Below, one piece after another: positions 57,436 to 64,000 of a stretch of 64,000 nt of DNA. Where the stretch lies: NCBI GenBank assembly GCA_964035545.1, contig OZ037766.1, positions 17,554,222 through 17,618,221 on the forward strand, given 5' to 3'. The notes under the pieces were generated by a model that saw only the letters and a list, made by a program, of their open reading frames with translations, did not search any database and was not told where the DNA came from. The stretch comes from Bugula neritina. Its lineage: Eukaryota > Bryozoa > Gymnolaemata > Cheilostomatida > Bugulidae. Positions within the stretch are counted from its first letter, which is position 1; each line of letters opens with the position of its first letter. Made by a program: the position numbers and the translations under genes.

Positions 57436-58526
57436 GCTTTTGAGTGTTGCTGAATTCTTGTTTTGGCGAAATTCGAGTTCACGCTCCAGCCATTGAACTT
57501 ATAGTTTCAGTTCAGTGCCTCCAGCGTCATTACACATCGCCAAATTTGCGCAAGCGTGTCCTGTGAAATATATGCTGCGTTTCAATTTCCCAATCTGCAA
57601 ACTAGTAGTACTAGTAGTAGCACTAGTAGTACTGCTACTAAGTCTACTTCTGGTACTCAGTACTGCTACTAACAATAACTCACCTTGATAGTCCTACTAA
57701 CTGCAACTGAATCACAACTTAGAATCACTATATTACTTGACTTAAATTGTAAAAATCTTGGTGGCACTGGTACTGGTAGGATTATATAATATTAATATAC
57801 TCATATTCATATTGATATTGATATTCATATTGAATTTAATTATTATAATAATAATACTAACAGTAATAGTAATACTAACAGTAATAGTAATACTGACACT
57901 AATAGTATTACTATTAGTAATAGTATTACTGTTAAAAATAGATTAAATATAATCCTACCACCAAGTTCACCAAGATTTTACTGAGTAATACGAATAGTAA
58001 ATGTAATATTATTAGTATTAGTATTACTATTAGTATTACTTTAAGTATTTCTATTAGATTTAGTATTAGTACTACTAATAGTAATACTAATACTAATAAT
58101 AGTAGTAGTAGTAATATTACACTTGCTATTACTATTGTCTATTAGTGTTACTATTAGTATTAGTATTACTATAACTTTGTAACAAAGGTGTATAATTTTC
58201 CTACCACCCTTACTGTTCAATGAAAAGTTCAAGTTAGTTTACTGTAGTATTGTATTATCCTATTAGTCACTCTAACATATTATAATCTAAATTATATCAA
58301 GTTGTTCACTGCTGAAATTGCCCTGGGTAGTCTGATCTCAGAAGGGAGATTGTATAACTATTACTACTATTTATCCTTTGTAAGAACAAAAGTAGTTGTA
58401 ATTAATTACATTACCATTTAATTGTAATCAATTGCATTAATTTTCCACTGTAATTATAAGTATTTGATGAATTTTCACGTAATTATAATTGTAATTTATT
58501 GCATGCATATGTAATTGACCCCAACC
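57436..58526. repeat. METAP2 upstream region and degenerate AGT/ACT tracts
   Basis: The METAP2 promoter should lie just above 57435; no TATA box was identified. At 57600-57680 and 57840-58170 the DNA consists of ACTAGTAGTAGTACTAG- and TAATAGTAATACTAATAG-like triplets with both orientations present. No gene was seen. Confidence 0.6.
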
Positions 58527-58903
58527 CTGTTTCGTACACATCTGATAGGTCGTTTCGTACACATCAATATAAATGAACTAAAACACTTGTTTGATGATAT
58601 TTATTTATTATTTGATGTATGAGTCATACAGTACTGCTTACAAGTGACTTGCACATTTCTTTTTTCCGCGTGCTTATTTTTATTATTATGAAGTGATAAC
58701 AATAACATGGGGGAAGACAGAGAAAGCTGGGAAGCAATAAATACGTAAACTAGTATTGTCCAAGTGATTATTCAGTGGATTGATTTATTATTCATATTGT
58801 GTGCGAAATAGACGGCATTTTGTGTAGGAAGCGACCATTTTATATATGAAACGACTGGTTTACAAACCGACTTCGGACTTGTGTACGAAACAACGGTAAC
58901 CTG
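58527..58903. mobile_element. Second MITE of the GTTTCGTACACA family
   Basis: The left end CTGTTTCGTACACAT.. and right end ..CTTGTGTACGAAACAACGG are inverted, each with further spaced copies (ggtcgtttcgtacacatc, ggaagcgaccatttt). It is related to 14202-14693 in ends and AT-rich core (gatgtatgagt..tacag). Confidence 0.6.
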
Positions 58904-59025
58904 TAATATAAACATAAATATCACCAATATAAATAAATTTGTAATAATGAATATAAAAAATAGTAATATTACCTTTGTTATGATGATTATGAATAATATT
59001 ATCATATTGGATTAATCATATTGAA

Positions 59026-59112
59026 TTCCTATCGGGGATAAAACTGAAAGCACAATGATAATGAACATAATATTCATTATAATTTTATCACCGATAAGCG
59101 ATAGGAATGTAT
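59026..59112. repeat. Short inverted repeat
   Basis: ATTCCTATCGGGGATAAAA and, inverted, TTTTATCACCGATAAGCGAT.. with CGATAGGAAT at the end form an imperfect palindrome of about 85 bases. ATGATAATGAAC..ATTCAT forms the centre. Confidence 0.55.
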
Positions 59113-59870
59113 TCACTTTCAGTTTCAACATTGGGATTAAGTTTCACTTAGACTTTCAGATTGTGATTGTAATTGCTGATTGAGTGATTGTTGTAATTAA
59201 ACTTCAGCTTGTACTTGCACTGAACTTTAATTTGTAGTTCTGAAAAGTAGAGTTGTAAAGTTTAACAACTAAGTACTAAAGTAGCAGTGCTACTAGTACT
59301 ATTTCTTTAGTAGTAATACTAGTACTAGTAGTAGTACTAGTTATACTAGTATAAGTATTTTACTTCTAGTAGCACTAACAGTAACTGATCTTGATTACTA
59401 TCAAGTTGATACTCATATTCATAGTGATAGTTATAGCAACTGCGATTGCGTGATGAGTCACAAGGTGGAGTTATTATGATACTTAACTTTCAGTTTAAAC
59501 TGTAAAAGTCTTGGCAGTATGATTATATTATCCTTGTGCCATTATCATTATGATTATCATGATCATTGGTAGGAATGCATTCACATTCAGCTTTGGCATT
59601 CACTTTTAGTGACTCACATTGATATTCACATTCAGTTTCTCATTATGATTGTTGTTGATGATTGAGGGATTGTTGTGCTGGAACTTTAGCTTGTACTGGA
59701 ATTTAACTTATAGTACTAAAAGTTGAAAAGCTTTGTGGTTTTTGTTTACTGTTTGAATTTAGTTATACTATTGTTTATCAATTCAAACAGTTGTTTCCGA
59801 AACAGTAATTTTATTAATTATATTTACATCCTAAAGGCTAAAAGTAAAAGTCTAAAACTAAAATTAATTA
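59113..59870. other. Non-coding stretch with AGT/ATC triplet tracts
   Basis: Degenerate ACTAGTAGTA tracts (59280-59380) and ATTATC-like tracts (59525-59570). No gene was seen. Confidence 0.5.
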
Positions 59871-60293
59871 TGGGTCATTTTACTTAATTTAGTACACACT
59901 GAAATATCCATTTTTTAGCTATTTCTTACAATTTAGCTGGTAATGAACACGGCTTTTTGCCCGAAACTAATAAAACACCAATAAATACACCGAAACAATT
60001 GAGGCTCTTCTTAATTTTGCTTGATTTTCCATGTTTTTTCTTATATATTTAGCTTATTAGGAGTGCGGACCGTTACAAAAAAACCGAAACGATCCGCACC
60101 CAAAAGTAGCTGAATAATTAGGAAAAAACATGGGAAATGAAGCAAAATTAAAAAGAACTTAGATTATTTAGGTGTATTTATTGGTGTTTTACTAGTTTTG
60201 GCTAAAAAACCCATGTCTATTAGCAGTTAAATTGTGAAAATTAGCTAAAAACTGAAGATATCCAGTGTGTACTAAATTAAGTAAAATGACCCA
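59871..60293. mobile_element. Fully palindromic MITE flanked by TA
   Basis: TGGGTCATTTTACTTAATTT at the left is mirrored by AAATTAAGTAAAATGACCCA at the right, and pairing continues almost to the centre (..GTGCGGACCGTT / AACGATCCGCAC..). TA stands on both sides, as for mariner/Tc1-type elements. It is 423 bp long with no coding capacity. A half copy lies at 62577-62757. Confidence 0.8.
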
Positions 60294-61106
60294 TATTCAT
60301 ACCCAATAGTAATACTTATACTACTTAGGTTTATAAAGTTAGACCCACTAATAGTAATAGCTATAGATTTAGAATAAATATAATACAAATATTTATAGTC
60401 ACTAACCCTAACTCTAAGCCATTACGGGATTTAGTAAATCTTAGTCTCAATCATTAGACTAAAGTGCTAAGAAATAGATAAGTAAATTAGTAACTTACAC
60501 TTACAGAGTTACAATCACGAGTGAGCCTTTTCCACTACAGGCTATGACATAGAAATATTACTGGTACTGCTAGTGTTATTGTCGCTATACTATATTTTTT
60601 AAGATTTACTAAGATTAGAGTTTAAAAATCCAATAAGAACAGGCTCAGTTGAAGTTGCAGTAACCCAATTCAACCCTAATATGTTAGTAATAATACTTAA
60701 TCTAATACAGCAATGGTTTTTGTTAATATTAATATAAATTGAATAAGTGTAACCATTTAACTTAAACTTGAAGTTGACCTTGAACTTAACAAACAAAGTA
60801 GTAAAAAAGTAGATGGATTAGAAAAGTATATTATTACTACAGCGATTGTTTTTATCTCATCAACTTTACATATCTAATATAGTGTACGAGTCTGTAGCTA
60901 GAAAACTAATCGTAATATAGGCAGCTCTTACTAATTATTGTCACATCTTTCTTTTAATAATTATGTTATGTTTTATGGGGTTGATTAACTTTTTAATAAT
61001 TATTATAACTATTTAAGCTAGATTTGAAGTTAGAAGTATAAAGATATACTCTTTGTAGTGATGAACTCTGTAACTTTACCAGCCAACTAGTCTAAAAGTA
61101 TTCATC
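60294..61106. other. AT-rich non-coding stretch
   Basis: Contains AGT-like triplets (60300-60380) and otherwise no recognised feature. It could include the promoter of the candidate gene starting at 61107. Confidence 0.4.
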
Positions 61107-61151
61107 ATGTTCAAGAAGTTTACTGGAATTCTCAACAGTGCTGTTGAAGCT
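61107..61151 (+). CDS. Candidate first coding exon of an unidentified gene
   Basis: ATG begins MFKKFTGILNSAVEA and is followed directly by a consensus donor (GCT|GTAAGT). The amphipathic N-terminus resembles the starts of golgin-like coiled-coil proteins, but fifteen residues are too few for a family call. No matching second exon was found before the window end, where the sequence becomes repeat-rich, so the gene would continue beyond 64000. Confidence 0.35.
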
Positions 61152-62576
61152 GTAAGTGCATGTTAAAAAACTCTAGTCCTTTTAAATTTAAATAGTGCCC
61201 ACAACTGCCAATTGCTCTGCTCTTGACTGTGTGGTTAATTTTAAATGCTGGCATATAAAGTAAGTGCTCAGTTATTTTATGCTATTTTTGTAATGATAAC
61301 TTGCATTGCTTATCCTTGCTGCATGCTTTTTTCCTGAATATGATTTAGCTTCACTGTTTGCTTTATAGAAACCACTAAAGGTAATTTTTTATTTAAAAAA
61401 ACTCACCTTAGGCATCACACTCCAATCCTACCCAAACCTTGTTTTACAATTTCTATTGAGTGCACACACCTGTGGTACATGCACTTCCAACTTTGTTTAT
61501 CATATTACCCTGTGCTATACTTCTAACCATGTTTACAATTCTCCCTATTTCTTATTTCTGCCATACATAAATTCATGACTAGATTATGAAAGCATTGAAA
61601 AGGTTATGCATTCAAAGCATGGTTATTCTTTATATTTTGTGTTGTTTCATAGTTATTAGCTGTCAGCATGTACCAGATTGTCAGCTTTAAGCATGTACGA
61701 TTGTGCTAATACCAATGTGGCACATGTTTATTTATAATTTACACATCTTTACGTTATCCTTTTGATTTATCCAACTTCTTATCTTTCAGTACATGCCATA
61801 ACTTGTTATTTAATGAAATAGTTTAGTTTAACTTAAAGGCTATATGCTCTGTAGTAGTAGGTACACTTTCTTTGACAAATTTTCTTTTTCATATGTTCAC
61901 GCACATTGAGATAGCATAAAATGTATTATTTTACAATTGATAACTCTTCACTTTAAATTGATATAAAATAGGACTGCAGGGCACCACACTATGTATTTTG
62001 CTTCTAGTTTGGCAGAACTGAGACTTAGGTTCGCAATCTCGGATAAAGTTTTTTTCTCCTGGTTATTTATCTTGAGGGTCCGGGTAAATGCTTCCAGGTG
62101 GGTGTGGACCTGTCACCCTTGAGCATTTCGAAAAATCCAAGATGGCCGCCAATTTTGAAAAATCCATATATAGTTGGTATGAAATCTATATTATGTTGAA
62201 ATTTTAAATTTTTTGGTGATTCAAATGGAGAAAATACATTTTTGGAATGTATATATGTCATGCAAATGAAGAGGAATCAATGTAAAGAGCTAAGGGACAT
62301 GTTGCTCAGCTCAAAAGTCGAAATTTGTTCAATGAAACATCATATATGATGCAGAGAAGGGATAAAAAGTTTTTGAAACTGTTGGGACAGATGTATAAAT
62401 AAAAACATTGCTTATTGCCAGTGAAGAGAAAGTGAAGAAAGGATACAGAGGTATATTGCTCAGCTAAAGTTAAAATAGAACATATATATAATCATACAGA
62501 TGCACCAAACTTTCTCGGCGTCATTGTGATCATACGAGCTAATATATACGGTCCATATAATATATCAATGTACTAA
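61152..62576. other. Non-coding stretch, possible large first intron
   Basis: AT-rich without coding islands. The ATTTTGAAAAATCC..AAGATGGCCGCC region at about 62130-62165 looks repeat-derived. No other feature was recognised. Confidence 0.4.
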
Positions 62577-62757
62577 TAAATTAGGAAAAAACATAGAAGA
62601 CCTATCATGCAAAATTGGAAAAGCCTCAATTATTCAGTTGTGTTTGTTAAAATTTTAGTAGTTTATGGCAAAAATCTGTATACAATAGCAGCTAAATTGT
62701 AAAAGTTGCCAAAAAATTGAGTCATCGAGTGTACACCAAATTGAGTAAAATGACCCA
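62577..62757 (-). repeat. Half copy of the palindromic MITE
   Basis: It matches the right half of 59871-60293: ATTAGGAAAAAACAT, TAGCAGCTAAATTGTAAAA and the end TTGAGTAAAATGACCCA. The left half is lacking. Confidence 0.65.
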
Positions 62758-62849
62758 CTTCATAATGCTGTCTGGTGTAAGCACAACATCATTTCCTACT
62801 CCTTTTGGGAAAAGAAACTGTATTAGATCCCCTTTCACCCACCAATGTT

Positions 62850-63285
62850 CTGGTGGGTTTAAGGCTGCAGTTTCATAGGTGTGCTCCGGTGACATTGTTG
62901 AATAGCCTCATCTGTGGCAGGCAAAGTACATAAGTTAAAGGCACGTTGCAAATAGCATTGCTGTCCTTGGTTTTCTGAGCCTTTTGTCTTGTAAATGACA
63001 TGGAGCAGCACTTTGCATTACCATAGCAACATAGCATAAACTTGGTTGCTTCCGAATAGTAATCCTGAAAAAAGCACTAGTGTCACCAAACGTTCTCAAA
63101 TCATACTTTCCTTCTTCCATGACATTTAGTATGGCTTCCTTTCCAATATTTTACACTGTTGCTACTGTATCACACTCTGAGAGGCCATGGGATGGCAGCA
63201 AATTGTCCATCATAGAGACTTGGTCTCAGACTTTTCCACCTAGTACGCCATGGTTTAGGATGGGTGGCGGTTTTGCAGGGCAACA
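62850..63285 (-). pseudogene. C-terminal fragment of an uncharacterised mobile-element-type protein
   Basis: On the minus strand, pieces in changing frames read LLPSHGLSECDTVATV, IGKEAILNVMEEGKYD and YSEATKFMLCCYGNAKCCSM. This recalls the HAxTGCDT..GIGK.. region of a widespread, uncharacterised family of repetitive ORFs in invertebrate genomes. The identification is from memory of the motif and is tentative. The fragment is broken by stops. Confidence 0.4.
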
Positions 63286-63289
63286 AGTA

Positions 63290-63735
63290 CTATTAGAGAA
63301 TGTCATTTGATTCTGTTGTCAACATCTTCCTCTGAGAAGACTCATTTTAGCATGCCATCCTTCACTGTATTCATTCACATTTACTTTAGCCTCCCTCTTT
63401 TTCTCTTTCCCTGTATCATCATCTCAGTCACCATTCTAATATTTTCCTCCCTATCTCTTCTGCGTACATGCCCATACCATTGAAGAGTTCTCCTCCTCAT
63501 GCCGTTTGTGGTGGCTGTTATTTTGGCCTCCTCTCTTATATTTTCATATGTTACATGGTCTTCTCAGTCTATATTGCATATGTGTCAAAGCATTCTCATC
63601 TAAGTTGCACTGAGCTTGTCCTCTTGTCTTTGAACAGTCAGTGGTCATATCTGATTTCCATACATCAGTGCAGTTTTTATTGTCGTATTCTATAACAGAA
63701 CCTCTAGCTTGGTGGGAATTTTCTAATCTTCTTGT
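63290..63735 (-). pseudogene. LINE reverse transcriptase C-terminal remnant
   Basis: On the minus strand the translation shows TTIKTALMYGNQI.PLTVQR, then IREEAKITATTNGMRRRTLQ followed by WYGHVRRRD and GKRKRGR. This is the conserved C-terminal region of many invertebrate LINE RT proteins (..LRWYGHV.RRD..GKR.RGRP..). Stops and frame changes are present. It splits two pieces of another ORF family. Confidence 0.75.
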
Positions 63736-63996
63736 TGCGGACTGTTCTGGAAACTCAATTTTCACAGATTTTTTAAGAATTGACTTGGTCTTAGCATCTC
63801 TTGTTTTCCCTGCCTCTTTGAATGTAAAAGGTGGCAATGCTGCAAGTTTATGAGCCATTAAAGAGTCTGCGTCGAAATTCATAGTCTGCTTGAGTACAAT
63901 GGCTTGGGCATATGTGACTTCAGTATCATACACTGTGGTATAAAAGACCTTGATGTGCTTTTGAGATGATATCATTGTCTTCATTTGAGATGACAA
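63736..63996 (-). pseudogene. Unidentified ORF fragment, probably of a mobile element
   Basis: The frame runs from 63996 with MSSQMKTMISSQKHIKVFYT and DADSLMAHKLAALPPFTFKE, then lysine-rich KTRDAKTKSILKKSVKIEFP. It reads like the middle of a larger protein; the window edge cuts it. The A.P.PF..KEAG.TRDAKTKS pattern may belong to the same family as 62850-63285, with the LINE inserted between them. I cannot assign a function. Confidence 0.4.
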
Positions 63997-64000
63997 GGAT

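Noticed and set aside
57758-58232. Hydrophobic frames that look like membrane proteins
   Set aside because: They derive from AT-rich triplet repeats (poly I/L/V), not from coding sequence.

Overview
The window is nuclear DNA from an animal, most likely an AT-rich marine invertebrate; I cannot name the species. The evidence is three spliced genes with GT..AG introns and metazoan protein families, plus very dense transposable elements of animal types (Ty3/gypsy, hAT, PIF/Harbinger-like, mariner, THAP/DDE_4, LINE, tRNA-derived SINEs, many palindromic MITEs). There are no operons, Shine-Dalgarno sites or prokaryotic genes. Three host genes could be assembled exon by exon with every intron phase consistent: a SNX19-type sorting nexin (+, 17337-25504, about 868 aa), a short divergent vinculin-family protein (-, 26671-39807, about 591 aa), and methionine aminopeptidase 2 (-, 45215-57435, 462 aa, all metal ligands present). 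The first two are convergent. A possible first exon of another + strand gene lies at 61107-61151, and an unidentified lysine/glutamate-rich ORF lies at 4346-4657 (-). Layout: 1-3742 is the 5' half of a GC-richer gypsy element read on the minus strand, with one LTR. 5644-13067 is an older, decayed gypsy element on the plus strand. Its leader was later split by a 2.5-kb foldback element (5947-8460) with about 0.95-kb inverted arms. 13078-15400 holds a hairpin, a piece of a hAT-like element, a MITE and degenerate AGT tracts. 15595-16511 is a broken intronless coding sequence. The SNX19 last intron carries a 2.36-kb element with perfect 27-bp inverted termini and a TTA duplication. The vinculin-like gene carries a SINE, a 19-bp minisatellite and a 3.5-kb long-arm transposon with a truncated THAP/HTH transposase. 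The METAP2 introns hold a dead mariner, two hAT insertions with exact 8-bp target duplications, and partial copies of other families. 57440-64000 is repeat-rich, ending in a LINE remnant inserted into another mobile-element-like ORF. The three host genes have no obvious functional link. They act in endosome/ER membrane sorting (SNX19), actin-adhesion type scaffolding (vinculin family) and N-terminal methionine removal on nascent proteins (METAP2). The most interesting material is the nested, chimeric architecture of the mobile elements, in particular foldback arms that share sequence with a hAT element elsewhere in the window, and the shortened vinculin paralogue.
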